DNA of 64,000 nt from a virus: IMG/VR virus record IMGVR_UViG_3300008952_000019, positions 27,449 through 91,448 of that record. One strand, given 5' to 3'. This document shows, piece by piece, positions 1 through 9,425 of the stretch (position 1 is its first letter; each line of letters begins with the position of its first letter). A program made the translations under genes and the position numbers. The notes beneath the pieces are model-generated. The model was not told the DNA's origin, did not search any database, and worked only from the letters and a program-made list of their open reading frames with translations.

Positions 1-989
1 CTGTATGCACCATTCATTCCATAAATCCAATTAAAATATAAATTTTTAGCAGATTTATCGTCTAATACTTTTTCTAAATTTGTTGAACCATCTATCTGTT
101 GAATACCATAATATATTCTGCAACGAATTCTATTTACACCGTTACCTTCCATCGTTTCGTAAAAACCACCATTTGTAATACCTAAATAATGATGACTGTT
201 TACGGCGGCTTGATGAGAACTTGCAAGATCAATTACAGGAGTAGCAGGATTCAAAAATACTGCTTCTTTACGTTTTCTATTATATGATGTAGATCCTTTA
301 GTCATGCCTGTATTACCAGGTATGTCTTTTGTAGATGTTGCAGTTGCTTTACCATGAAGTGTCATAAATCTATTTTGAAGAGCTAATTTCTCTCTAACAT
401 ATGATACATAATATCTATTATCTCGTACTTCCCAAGAACCTATCTGCCCCATTTCTCGTCGCCTAAAATCACCTATGTGATGATTATAATACCCTATAGT
501 ACCTGCGGCGCCCATTTTAAGCCTATAATGTCCTAGCTCACCTACTGCATCTGTTCCGTTAATATAACAATGACTTGTGGAAGCATAACATGCAGTATCT
601 AACCAACAATGATTTCCGCCATGATGAAATGATTGAATATCGGCCCAACCATGATGACCATAATTTCCATCACATCCTGATGTACAATGATACCCCATAT
701 ATTTTCTTGAATCATATATTTCTAAATTACTATCATATACGGCCGAGCCACCGCCAGTATGAGAGTGATTAGAATTTCTACCACTCCAAATAACAAACTC
801 AGGATCTCGTTCAAAGTATAATTCTTGAGGACCTGTAGGTCGTTTACTAAAAATTTTATCTTCAGGTACGATTTCCTGAACATTATTTAATGATTTAGCC
901 AATTGAGATAGCTCTGTTGCATTTGCTGTTGCAACTTTATTGTCAATTTGGTCTAAAAGTGTTTGTTTTGTTGTCGATCCTGTTGCCAT
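1..989 (-). CDS. His/Cys-rich virion (tail-fibre-type) protein, 3' end cut by the window edge
   Basis: I translated this frame by hand. From ATG at 989 it stays open to base 1, about 329 codons with no stop, so the C-terminus lies outside the window. An AAGGA ribosome-binding site sits about 7 nt upstream, and the gene starts 11 nt after the stop of the 1,970-codon fibre gene, so it continues the late fibre operon. The first 45 residues are polar and probably helical. Residues of about 75-145 are rich in His and Cys, including HSH, a YHCTSGC stretch, GHHGW, FHHGGNHCW and SHCY. Clustered His and HxH motifs suggest bound metal, as in the iron-binding tips of some T4-type fibres; that is inference. 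I do not recognise the family. A distal fibre or adhesin role is inferred from position. Confidence 0.75.
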   Translation of the reverse strand, partial: MATGSTTKQTLLDQIDNKVATANATELSQLAKSLNNVQEIVPEDKIFSKRPTGPQELYFERDPEFVIWSGRNSNHSHTGGGSAVYDSNLEIYDSRKYMGYHCTSGCDGNYGHHGWADIQSFHHGGNHCWLDTACYASTSHCYINGTDAVGELGHYRLKMGAAGTIGYYNHHIGDFRRREMGQIGSWEVRDNRYYVSYVREKLALQNRFMTLHGKATATSTKDIPGNTGMTKGSTSYNRKRKEAVFLNPATPVIDLASSHQAAVNSHHYLGITNGGFYETMEGNGVNRIRCRIYYGIQQIDGSTNLEKVLDDKSAKNLYFNWIYGMNGAY

Positions 990-1000
990 ATTTTATCCTT

Positions 1001-4000
1001 CTATGGTGTGTTCGGGTCCCCAGTGCCTGCTACCCTGTCGTTATCTAATGTAGACATTATACCGGCTATTAATTGTTGTGTTACAAAATTATCTTCAAAA
1101 TAACCTCTAGATATTAAAGTATTTTCAGTTGTAACTGTACCAGCATATTGCGGTTCGCCTTCTGTTGTGTCAAATGTAACCTTACCACTGGCTGCCTTTA
1201 AATTTAAGTTGTTAGTTGATTCAGTTGTTGTACTTATGGTATTGCCGGAAATGTCAACGGTACCTATTGTTGCTGTATTTACCTCTAGAGCGTTCTCACC
1301 ACCACCTAACTGATTAGTTATATATGTTTTTATTGCTTTTTCAGTAACCAATGCATTATCCGAATTACCACTTAATGTTCCATCTGTGGAAAATTCATCA
1401 ATGGTTGCACCATACCCTGCAAATTGTAATGCTCCTAATTTTAATTGTTGTAATCCATTTAATGAAAATTGTTCAGCATTTAATGTTGCAGTACCTGTTG
1501 CCTGTTGTACTGAAAATAATCCGCCAACACTAAAGTTACCATCTTGGTCAGTTGATGTAAAGAATACTCTACCTCCGCAATGACCTTGAGTTTCGTTGGT
1601 CGGATTTGATGGCTGAGTTGGTGTACCAGGATAATTTGATGTTACAAATGTTCCTGTACCTACATCTAAAAAGTCATGACCTGTTAATCTACAACTAGAA
1701 TATTCTTCTCTAAATTGTATTGATGAATTATGAACAGGTGCTTTTGATGCCACCATTGATGGCGATATTTGTACTCTACCAGTACCGTTTGAGCCCCCTG
1801 AATTAACGTATCCGATAGTATTAACAACTTGATAGTATGTTGGGTCGCCTGCTATTTCTAAATTAGAACCATCCTTTGGTTCGCGTTGTAATCCTGTTAC
1901 TTCTAGATATGATCCAGTTTGAGGTACTTCGGCAAAGCCATCTCCACTTACGATTGCAACGGTAGTACCCGGAGTTGTTGCACCACTTGTCATACCTGTC
2001 GGATAACCGCCGCCACCTGAAGTTCGTGTCCATACTGGTACACCATTTTTAATTCTTATTGTACTATTAACTGCTTGAGATCCTAAAGTAATTAAAGGAT
2101 CAGTAATAGTTACAGTAGTAGGTGGATTACTAGCATCATAACCCGATCCTGGATTTACTATTAAAAGTTGTTCTATATCACTTAACGATGAAACCTGACA
2201 CCGTATGAATGCTGCATCAGTTGGTGCAGATCCGCCTGATAATGTGACTGCTGGTTCAATTTCATAAACAGAAGTTGTATCAGGAACTGCCGTTGCACTT
2301 CCGGTCATAGAAATCCATTGGCCATCTAATGTTGCGACTTTAGAAGCATTATCATAATCTTTAACAATAGCATATTGTCCGCCACCTGTTCCGCTTAAAA
2401 GGTTACATACCATACCATTAATTGCATCATCTGCTATTGTATTAGCAGTTGCAGTTAATGTAAGGGTAGCATCGCCCGAAGTTGGATTAGTACCACCTTG
2501 AGCATTACCTGTGTATCTATTAAGATTAGATACATTGTTTATCATATCAATTCTATTTATACCCCCATTAACATGTGCTGCCGTAAATGTAGCCGCTCCG
2601 CCTGCAGCAGTGGTTCCTGCATCATTATCACCTGCAGCAGTAAATGATACAGTAGCATTAGAATAATTTTCTCCTGCGTAACTCCATTCTATTCGTTGGA
2701 CTTGGCCAGTAGATTCATTTACAACAACCCTATAAGGTACAGACTCGCCTGTTCTATTATCTATTTGTCCTGTTTTTTGTGTTAAAATTGCTTCTGAGGC
2801 ATAATGTCCTTCAGATATTGAACCATAATTACCATACGAATTATTACCATTTGCAGAACGTATAATACCACCATGGGTAGTTGCATAACCTACATGGCAA
2901 TAATATGTAAACACCGAGACTGCCTCGATTCTTCCTTTATTTGTTGCAAATAAACCAAAGCCGTTTGAATTAATCTGTGTAAAATCATTTGTACAAAAAC
3001 TTGCATATCTTCCATTAGGTGCATGTGTACCATCACAATAAATACCACCTCCTCCGTCATTAATTGAACAGCAATTCTGAATAAATGGAGATTTAAGATT
3101 AACCTCACCATTAGGATCTAACTGAAAACATACTCCTTTGATTGTAGGTTCTGTATGAGGATTACCTACACCTATAACAGTACCGCCTAGACCTCTGAAT
3201 GTGAACCCTCTAACAGTTATAGCATCGTTGCAATAAAACATAGCACATTCATTATTTGCTATACCGCTCCCTAACATTGATATACCTACGCCGTTGCCAC
3301 CATCATCTTCCATGTTAGGCTCAATAAATGTTGTACGCATTTCAGTGCCGAAAATACCGACTCCTGCTGGAATTGTAATAGGTAAAAATTCTTTAAATAC
3401 ACCTGGTGCACACTTAATTTGATCACCTGTTCTAGCTCTTGCACATGCATATCTTATTGTTTTAAATGCTGCACTTGGATTTTTACCCCATGTAATAACA
3501 CCTGTTACTTGATTATCAGAATCAACTTTTACACCATTTAATACTTCTCGCCAACCTTCATTAATAGCACCTGATTCTGCATTCGCAGGTTCTACACCTA
3601 CACGTTCTTTTATAGCCATATAAACTTTATATTTTACAGCAGAACTATTATAATTAGCAGAAGTTGTACTATCATCTTTTCCGTACAATCTATCTTTTCC
3701 ATAATATATATGAACTGTATTGGATGGGTTCTGAGCTGTTGTTTGTGCTATTGGAGCCGAAGGTGATATTTTAACCCATGGTGCTCCTGCTACTGCATTT
3801 GTCATTGGTGCTACTGTATCTGCATTAGTTGTATCTTTACATTTATACCAATCCATTGTTGCAGGAGTCGGCGCTGTATCTACATGTGATACTATTTCAC
3901 CTATAGTATAAGTTCCGCCTGACTGCCATGCAGGAGGAGCCCATCGAGTAACCTGACCTGGAAGATAAGTTGCAGTAGAACTATAATCCTGAACAGCTAC

Positions 4001-6913
4001 GCCAGAACTAGAACTACCGGACGCTTGTGACGCGACTGCATTGGATATAATAGTTGCCTGACTAGATGTTATATCGTTAAATGCTGTAGTTGCATTAGCT
4101 GAAGCATTTGTTATTGCAGGATACGTTATTGCGGTACCTACAGAAGTATTATTTTTAACTGCATCTTCTATAACTTGTAAATTTGTATCTACTATTGTAG
4201 TTTCTGCACTTGTTCCTGCGGTTCCTGAAGTATCTTGGGTTACTGCAGATTGTTCTGGATTCCAAGAAGTATTTTCTTCAATACAATACTTAAATACATC
4301 TGCCATATAATTATATGCTAATCCGGTAACTACTCTATGATTTGCAGGTATCTGAGATGCTCCGCCATCAAAAAATGAGTTAGCAGATATTATAGTACCA
4401 AAATCACCACCATACATTAAATCATAACACATAGCATCAACAAAATATTTTGTGTCTCGTGTACATTTTGTTGCATCATGAACATAACTAGCACTACCTG
4501 CAACAGATGCTACCGCCGCCGATATAATTGTAGTTTGATCCGTTGTAACTTCTGTATGTGCAGTTATATAAGTTGAAGTAGCAACATCTACCGCTGTAGG
4601 GGCCGGAATTCCTGCGGCACTATTAGCAGTAATTGCATCTTCTATAATTTGTACTAAACTTGAACATATTGTGCCTTCTGCGGCTGTTGCGGGTGTACCA
4701 AGTATATCTTGTGTTTCGGTATTTCCTGTTTGAGGAGTTACTGTTGTTTCTTGAACAATATCACTTGCAATTGATGCTAAATGATCGTATGCTAATACAG
4801 TTACATTTCTTTCTGTTGGAGTTGTTAATTGAGAAACACCTCCATCAAAAAATGATTTAGCCATTATTGTCATTGCAGTATCGCCACCGTACATTAAATC
4901 ATAAGTTAAAGCATCAACAATATAACCCGAATCTCTTGTACATTTTGCTTCATCGTATGTTGAAAAGTGAGAGGCATAATTTTGTGTTACCCACGCATTT
5001 ACATCTGCGGCTATAAAATCTTTGTTTGCTTGTAATTGGTCACCACCATTTTTTCTATCTGTCCAATCTGATCTACCTGTATTAAAATCTGGAAAAGTCA
5101 AAGCATTAGCACTACTAAGACCATTATCCATAATATCTTTAATTTCTGCATAGGCGGCAACTACTGCGGTTTCTGCCGCACCAGTTACATTAGCTAATGC
5201 TTTAACAGCAGTTTCGGAATGGTCAATTGCATCTTGAACTCGTACTATATCTGAAGAAGTTGCATACAGGCTATAATTCATTCTAATACCAGTAATAACT
5301 GCCATATAATTTGAGCCAATTGCCATATCATTTTTTGCGGCATCAACAACATAACCTAAATCTCTTGTACATAAATCTTGTTCTGCTTGTGTCATTGCAC
5401 TAATATAATCTTCTACCCAAGCATTTACTTCTGCGGCTATAAAGTTTTTATTTGCCTGCATTTGTGCTACTGCATTTTGTTTATTTTGGGTAGCACCAAA
5501 GGCTGGCAATGTTACAGGATTTGCTGCGGCATGACCGTTGTTTATAATATCTGTTACTTCATTAAACCCGTTTGTTACGTCTGTTAGTATTGAATTTACT
5601 GTTTTAACACTATTAATATCTACAGTTGCTAACTTTGCATGATTAATGGCTCCTAACACTCTTATTCTATCAGCGGTTGTTACAGATACACCATATTGCA
5701 TTCTATGACCAACTATGGTTTGCATATAATTTGTGCCTATTGCCATATCATATTTTGAAGCATTTAACACATATCCTAAGTCTCTTGTACATAATGTTTG
5801 TTCATTACTTGTCATAGCTCCTGTTGACGTTACACCTGGGCTATAAGTAAGATTTTCTTCGTCTTCACCTTTATGAGCGTCTACATACCAAGTGTATGAT
5901 TCGTCATCTGGATCCCAATGTACAGGATGACCTTGACCTTCGTCTGCTCTTAGTTTCCACCCTTTTTGACCAACATTTAATGCTACATTAGTACTTGTAC
6001 GTATCATTATATCACCAGGAGAATTCATTACAATTTGTGTATCTCCAGCTGATAATGTTTCCCAAAATGTTGTGTTTGGCGGTTTTGTTGTAGCAGATCC
6101 GTCACCTAAATGTTCGTCTTTACAAACATATGAACTATTTGTTTCTTTAACAACATCACCTAAATAATACGTTACACTATCGGCCCAATCACCTATAAAT
6201 TTAAAACCTGAATTTAACTGGTCCCAATAGGTTGAATTAACTATTGTTTGATTATAAGTTGGAGAACTGCTATCTCCATCTTGTACTGTAGGAGAATTAC
6301 CTGTAGTATCTGCGTTTGCAACATATGTATATCCGTTTCGTCTAATTACACTACCTGGTTTATATGCAGTACCTGAGTTATAATCTCCCATTACTGTAAA
6401 TCCAGTAGTTACAATCTCCCAATTAGCAGTATCGGTAGGTAGATTTTCTTTTGTATCTTGTTTTGCAGTATATGTGTAACCACCATAAGTTACAACATCA
6501 CCTGTTTGGTATTGTTTACTATTAATATAGGAATCTTCGAATTCTAGACCTGGTACAAACAGTACCCATTTTGCATTGTCAGTAACAAAACCTGAATTTG
6601 CATCAGCATCTGATGTATGATGTGTTTTACAAATATATAAATTAGAACCCCACCTAACTACATCATTTAATTTATATGCCGTACCTGCTTGCCATGCTGG
6701 TGTGGTTGTATTATATGAAAAACTTTCTGTATGTAACGACCAATAAGAATTACTATCTAAATCTGTATAAAATGCTGCATCAGCAGTATGGTTAACTACA
6801 CATACATAAGTGTTAGCCCCATACTTAATAATGTCATCTATAATATATGCGGTGCCTGTAACCCAGTCACCTTTCCATTTGAACTTCAGTCGTCCTAAAA
6901 TAAAATCAGCCAT
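1001..6913 (-). CDS. Giant multidomain tail-fibre/adhesin with carbohydrate-binding-like modules, CTRD repeats and beta-helix
   Basis: A 1,970-residue virion protein. The N-terminus MADFILGRLKFKWKGDW is a pattern I associate with marine T4-like phages. Residues of about 12-290 hold five modules of the form W-x-GTxY-x-GD(I/V)V-x-YG-x-YxC-x-HTS-x-W, resembling chitin-binding (CBM5/12-type) modules; a sixth lies near 1000. Four helical repeats follow, each opening with Cys-Thr-Arg-Asp, at about 375, 515, 658 and 817. Residues of about 1130-1450 look like a right-handed beta-helix of the pectin-lyase type (KTIRYACARARTGDQI, then short repeating Gly/Asn turns). The last 250 residues look like a trimeric fibre stem. 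A weak late promoter lies upstream. Glycan binding at the cell surface is the likely role; enzymatic activity of the helix is unproven. Confidence 0.85.
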   Translation of the reverse strand: MADFILGRLKFKWKGDWVTGTAYIIDDIIKYGANTYVCVVNHTADAAFYTDLDSNSYWSLHTESFSYNTTTPAWQAGTAYKLNDVVRWGSNLYICKTHHTSDADANSGFVTDNAKWVLFVPGLEFEDSYINSKQYQTGDVVTYGGYTYTAKQDTKENLPTDTANWEIVTTGFTVMGDYNSGTAYKPGSVIRRNGYTYVANADTTGNSPTVQDGDSSSPTYNQTIVNSTYWDQLNSGFKFIGDWADSVTYYLGDVVKETNSSYVCKDEHLGDGSATTKPPNTTFWETLSAGDTQIVMNSPGDIMIRTSTNVALNVGQKGWKLRADEGQGHPVHWDPDDESYTWYVDAHKGEDEENLTYSPGVTSTGAMTSNEQTLCTRDLGYVLNASKYDMAIGTNYMQTIVGHRMQYGVSVTTADRIRVLGAINHAKLATVDINSVKTVNSILTDVTNGFNEVTDIINNGHAAANPVTLPAFGATQNKQNAVAQMQANKNFIAAEVNAWVEDYISAMTQAEQDLCTRDLGYVVDAAKNDMAIGSNYMAVITGIRMNYSLYATSSDIVRVQDAIDHSETAVKALANVTGAAETAVVAAYAEIKDIMDNGLSSANALTFPDFNTGRSDWTDRKNGGDQLQANKDFIAADVNAWVTQNYASHFSTYDEAKCTRDSGYIVDALTYDLMYGGDTAMTIMAKSFFDGGVSQLTTPTERNVTVLAYDHLASIASDIVQETTVTPQTGNTETQDILGTPATAAEGTICSSLVQIIEDAITANSAAGIPAPTAVDVATSTYITAHTEVTTDQTTIISAAVASVAGSASYVHDATKCTRDTKYFVDAMCYDLMYGGDFGTIISANSFFDGGASQIPANHRVVTGLAYNYMADVFKYCIEENTSWNPEQSAVTQDTSGTAGTSAETTIVDTNLQVIEDAVKNNTSVGTAITYPAITNASANATTAFNDITSSQATIISNAVASQASGSSSSGVAVQDYSSTATYLPGQVTRWAPPAWQSGGTYTIGEIVSHVDTAPTPATMDWYKCKDTTNADTVAPMTNAVAGAPWVKISPSAPIAQTTAQNPSNTVHIYYGKDRLYGKDDSTTSANYNSSAVKYKVYMAIKERVGVEPANAESGAINEGWREVLNGVKVDSDNQVTGVITWGKNPSAAFKTIRYACARARTGDQIKCAPGVFKEFLPITIPAGVGIFGTEMRTTFIEPNMEDDGGNGVGISMLGSGIANNECAMFYCNDAITVRGFTFRGLGGTVIGVGNPHTEPTIKGVCFQLDPNGEVNLKSPFIQNCCSINDGGGGIYCDGTHAPNGRYASFCTNDFTQINSNGFGLFATNKGRIEAVSVFTYYCHVGYATTHGGIIRSANGNNSYGNYGSISEGHYASEAILTQKTGQIDNRTGESVPYRVVVNESTGQVQRIEWSYAGENYSNATVSFTAAGDNDAGTTAAGGAATFTAAHVNGGINRIDMINNVSNLNRYTGNAQGGTNPTSGDATLTLTATANTIADDAINGMVCNLLSGTGGGQYAIVKDYDNASKVATLDGQWISMTGSATAVPDTTSVYEIEPAVTLSGGSAPTDAAFIRCQVSSLSDIEQLLIVNPGSGYDASNPPTTVTITDPLITLGSQAVNSTIRIKNGVPVWTRTSGGGGYPTGMTSGATTPGTTVAIVSGDGFAEVPQTGSYLEVTGLQREPKDGSNLEIAGDPTYYQVVNTIGYVNSGGSNGTGRVQISPSMVASKAPVHNSSIQFREEYSSCRLTGHDFLDVGTGTFVTSNYPGTPTQPSNPTNETQGHCGGRVFFTSTDQDGNFSVGGLFSVQQATGTATLNAEQFSLNGLQQLKLGALQFAGYGATIDEFSTDGTLSGNSDNALVTEKAIKTYITNQLGGGENALEVNTATIGTVDISGNTISTTTESTNNLNLKAASGKVTFDTTEGEPQYAGTVTTENTLISRGYFEDNFVTQQLIAGIMSTLDNDRVAGTGDPNTP

Positions 6914-6939
6914 TCGACCATTCCTTATGTAATTTAATA

Positions 6940-6947
6940 TATTTATT
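6940..6947 (-). promoter_or_regulatory. Possible late promoter (AATAAATA)
   Basis: On the minus strand the octamer reads AATAAATA, one base from the T4 late consensus TATAAATA. It lies 27 bases before the ATG at 6913, in the only intergenic gap nearby (47 nt). The spacing fits a start site near 6932. In an AT-rich genome a 7/8 match can arise by chance. Confidence 0.4.
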
Positions 6948-6960
6948 TAAAATATACTTT

Positions 6961-7398
6961 TTAAACCGCAGTGGATCCACCTGTTGAGGCGTACACAAAA
7001 TCTTGTTTATATCTTGCTACTAATTTACCTGCAGAATTCAAATAATAAAATAATTTTAAGTTATCAAATCTAAACTGTTCATGATTTCTATTACCTATAT
7101 TTGTTTCATGGGCTGCTCTACCTGTTTCTGATGTACCAGTTTGCCACATGTTGTAATCAGTACCATCATCTGTTTTACCTTCTAACATATCTTCTATGCC
7201 GTTAAAAGAAAAACCATCATCATTTGTAAGCTCAATAGATTCTGTACCATTCATTAATACTCTTGTGTATGTTAATAATCCGTCTGAGTCTCTTTTTAGT
7301 GCATGATAAGCATATTGATCTGATATTTGATTAACTTGACCTGATCCGGTAACAGAACTACTCGATGGACTTAAAAAATCTGAAAGATAAATTGCCAT
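6961..7398 (-). CDS. Small virion protein of unknown fold (145 aa)
   Basis: I do not recognise the family. The chosen start is ATG at 7398 (MAIYLSDF), because GGAGA lies about 8 nt upstream and the codon overlaps the previous stop as TAATG; an in-frame ATG five codons earlier has no ribosome-binding site. The N-terminal 35 residues are Ser-rich and low in complexity. The middle includes an acidic stretch (FSFNGIEDMLEGKTDDGTD), and the rest is aromatic beta-type sequence (FRFDNLKLFYYLNSAGKLV). Position between fibre genes and coupling to the upstream gene suggest a small tail or fibre-associated component. Confidence 0.7.
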   Translation of the reverse strand: MAIYLSDFLSPSSSSVTGSGQVNQISDQYAYHALKRDSDGLLTYTRVLMNGTESIELTNDDGFSFNGIEDMLEGKTDDGTDYNMWQTGTSETGRAAHETNIGNRNHEQFRFDNLKLFYYLNSAGKLVARYKQDFVYASTGGSTAV

Positions 7399-7820
7399 TA
7401 AAATACTCTCCATGTCGAACCATTATACGATAAACCAAATGATGCATTATTATAATCTACAATCATATCATCTGCTAAATCCATAATAGTATTTCCATTT
7501 CTTAAAACTGTAACATTTAAACTTGCAAAATTGCCGCCGCCATCAGATATGTGAACTGCATCACCGGTGTTAGGCGAAGCAGGTAATGTTACATTAATAG
7601 GATTAGATCTAGTATCAACTTGAACATTATCACCTGCAGCGATAGTAAAATCCGAATTTTTATATGTTACAGTCGGTTGAGCACCGTGCAATGTTTTAAA
7701 AACTAAATTACCTGAACCGTCGGTCGCAACGGCATCTCCGGCTGTGGCCGAATTTGTTGTGCTAAGTGTCGATGCTGTTACTGAATTATCTGAAATTAAC
7801 CCTGTAGTTTTTAAAGCCAT
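7398..7820 (-). CDS. Short tail-fibre/virion protein with beta-rich C-terminus
   Basis: A 140-residue protein. The N-terminal 40 residues are Thr/Ser/Ala-rich (VTASTLSTTNSATAGDA), typical of fibre stems. Residues of about 55-140 form a compact beta domain with the pattern NPINVTLPASPNTGD, then a GNFASLNVTVLRNG segment and a final SYNGSTWRVF. That kind of C-terminal module is common in small tail proteins of marine T4-like phages. A good GATAAATA late promoter lies just upstream, so this gene probably begins a transcript that also carries the next small gene. It is separated from the membrane-protein gene by 26 nt. The function is inferred as structural from composition and context. Confidence 0.75.
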   Translation of the reverse strand: MALKTTGLISDNSVTASTLSTTNSATAGDAVATDGSGNLVFKTLHGAQPTVTYKNSDFTIAAGDNVQVDTRSNPINVTLPASPNTGDAVHISDGGGNFASLNVTVLRNGNTIMDLADDMIVDYNNASFGLSYNGSTWRVF

Positions 7821-7843
7821 TATTCATCCTGTACTCCGTATAA

Positions 7844-7851
7844 TATTTATC
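7844..7851 (-). promoter_or_regulatory. Late promoter (GATAAATA)
   Basis: The minus-strand octamer GATAAATA is one base from the T4 late consensus and identical to the octamers before two other transcription units here (53084-53091 and 53690-53697). It lies 24 nt before the ATG at 7820 and overlaps the stop of the DUF401-like gene. It would allow expression of the distal fibre genes independent of the island upstream. Confidence 0.65.
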
Positions 7852-8716
7852 GTACAAGCAAGAATGAGACGGTTATAATAACTGAACAAAGGAACACAAC
7901 AAAGGTATAATACGTAATTAGGGGAGTTTTAAAATACATTTTACCTATTATAAAACATTTATGGGTGGGACTTAGCATATAACCTGCATAATCTATAGCA
8001 AAAAACATAGGAAGATATTGAACGCCAAAGATACTTGTAAGAATAGCAGTAAATGCAGCAAAGCGAGATGAAGATCCTAATAAAAAACTACCGGCAAATC
8101 CTAACCAAGCACCTGTAATAAGAGACCATTCGTTGTTTTCGATATATCCTTTAATTTCATTTGTATAAGATTTGATGTAATTTCCTAAAATAATAACTAA
8201 AGCAACCGCAATTAATAATTTCCAATTAACCCAATTTACTTTATTAAATTTTTGTATAGGATTAGCCCATACAACATCTTCATCTTTTAAAAAATAAAAT
8301 ACTAATATTAACGGAAGAACTATACCAATAGTAGCAAGTGGCCCCATTATATACATAAACTCTGTATATGTCAATCCTAAAACTGCCATCGGTATAATAA
8401 CAGATTTCTCTAAAGGCGACCACAAATAGTAATGATGTGTACTGAGATAATCTATAATACCATACCATTTACGTTTATCATCCTTGGGTGCCATAGTATC
8501 CAAAATACCTGCAGATACTGATACTCGACCAGGTATAGGTAATACACCACATACAGAACTAATTATAATAATAAATAACCTATTGGATTTTATATATTTG
8601 TTTAAAAAATTTAATGTTGGATACACCCAACCTTTACGTTGAATATATGCTGAGATAATCATGATAGCTGCCAAATATATAATATACCATTGATTATTAA
8701 ATATTATTTCTAACAT
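7847..8716 (-). CDS. DUF401-like integral membrane protein (permease-type)
   Basis: A 289-residue, strongly hydrophobic protein with about seven or eight predicted membrane segments (near residues 10-27, 46-63, 105-142, 167-183, 198-215, 220-249 and 266-288). Two signatures match my recollection of the DUF401 family, a branch of the ion-transporter superfamily: a re-entrant-type LPIPGRVSVSA motif near 60-70, and a second-half YAGYMLSPTHKC motif followed by YFK near 245-262. Cellular members are nearer 400 residues, so this is a short version. The start overlaps the upstream gene by 20 nt, so translation is probably coupled. A polytopic transporter-like protein in a late tail operon is unusual. 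Substrate is unknown; a role in host-membrane transport or lysis is only conjecture. Confidence 0.65.
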   Translation of the reverse strand: MLEIIFNNQWYIIYLAAIMIISAYIQRKGWVYPTLNFLNKYIKSNRLFIIIISSVCGVLPIPGRVSVSAGILDTMAPKDDKRKWYGIIDYLSTHHYYLWSPLEKSVIIPMAVLGLTYTEFMYIMGPLATIGIVLPLILVFYFLKDEDVVWANPIQKFNKVNWVNWKLLIAVALVIILGNYIKSYTNEIKGYIENNEWSLITGAWLGFAGSFLLGSSSRFAAFTAILTSIFGVQYLPMFFAIDYAGYMLSPTHKCFIIGKMYFKTPLITYYTFVVFLCSVIITVSFLLVR

Positions 8717-9425
8717 GATTTTCGTATAGTCTTTTAATTATATGTCTAGGATATTGGAAAGAAAAGTAATTTAAATATTTTCTTTTCTTTAGCCAGAGCT
8801 TATCGTTCTTAGTTTGATCTCGTACTATAACATCATAACTTTTCTCTGTCAATGGAATTAAATGTGCAATAGGGGTTCCTGCTTTTATAAAAGTAGTTCC
8901 ATTAGGGTAATTCCAGTATCCTTGAATATTTACTTCTGTACTATAACCAGGATCTAAAATACCTATGCAACATTCAAAATCTATAAATTCTGTGTATGAT
9001 ATAGGTACCATTAAAAACTTAACACCTTTAGGTGCCATGACATGCCATGGGGTATTAACTTTAACAATATCAGGCCAACTCCATGGTCGCTTAGGTAAAT
9101 GTTTTCCTATTTTATCACCTAGCTGTAAACTAACTGTATCTTTACCTAAAAACTCATTTATAGACCTATCAGGTACTGACCACTTTTCCCTTGATATTTC
9201 AAGATCATGCCACATAGGAACAATATAACCAGTCGTAAACAGATGGAAAATTCCAGGACATCTAGTTATATGCTGAAAACTAGTTTTTTCATTTTTTTGT
9301 GATATTAAGAAGTCTTTTCTTGCTTCATTAACCCATGAGGGGGTAAATTCTTTTGCAGGTTGTATAGGAAATGATTCTGCTAATCCTTCTACAGATGAAA
9401 AAAATTCAATAGCATTTTTACCCAT
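8697..9425 (-). CDS. Conserved-looking protein of unknown function in the island
   Basis: A 242-residue soluble protein with many aromatic residues. Notable segments are KEFTPSWVNEARKDF near residue 24, TRCPGIFHLFTTGYIVPMW near 54, KRPWSWPDIVKVNTPWHV near 111, and AGTPIAHLIPL near 182. The last resembles the 'AGTxIAQL' strand of trimeric dUTPase/dCTP-deaminase-type beta folds, but I see no convincing nucleotide-binding motifs, so no enzymatic call is made. The gene overlaps its upstream neighbour by 8 nt and the DUF401-like gene by 20 nt, tying the three products together. It is not fibre-like: there are no Gly/Ser/Thr repeats and Lys content is high. Confidence 0.65.
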   Translation of the reverse strand: MGKNAIEFFSSVEGLAESFPIQPAKEFTPSWVNEARKDFLISQKNEKTSFQHITRCPGIFHLFTTGYIVPMWHDLEISREKWSVPDRSINEFLGKDTVSLQLGDKIGKHLPKRPWSWPDIVKVNTPWHVMAPKGVKFLMVPISYTEFIDFECCIGILDPGYSTEVNIQGYWNYPNGTTFIKAGTPIAHLIPLTEKSYDVIVRDQTKNDKLWLKKRKYLNYFSFQYPRHIIKRLYENHVRNNI

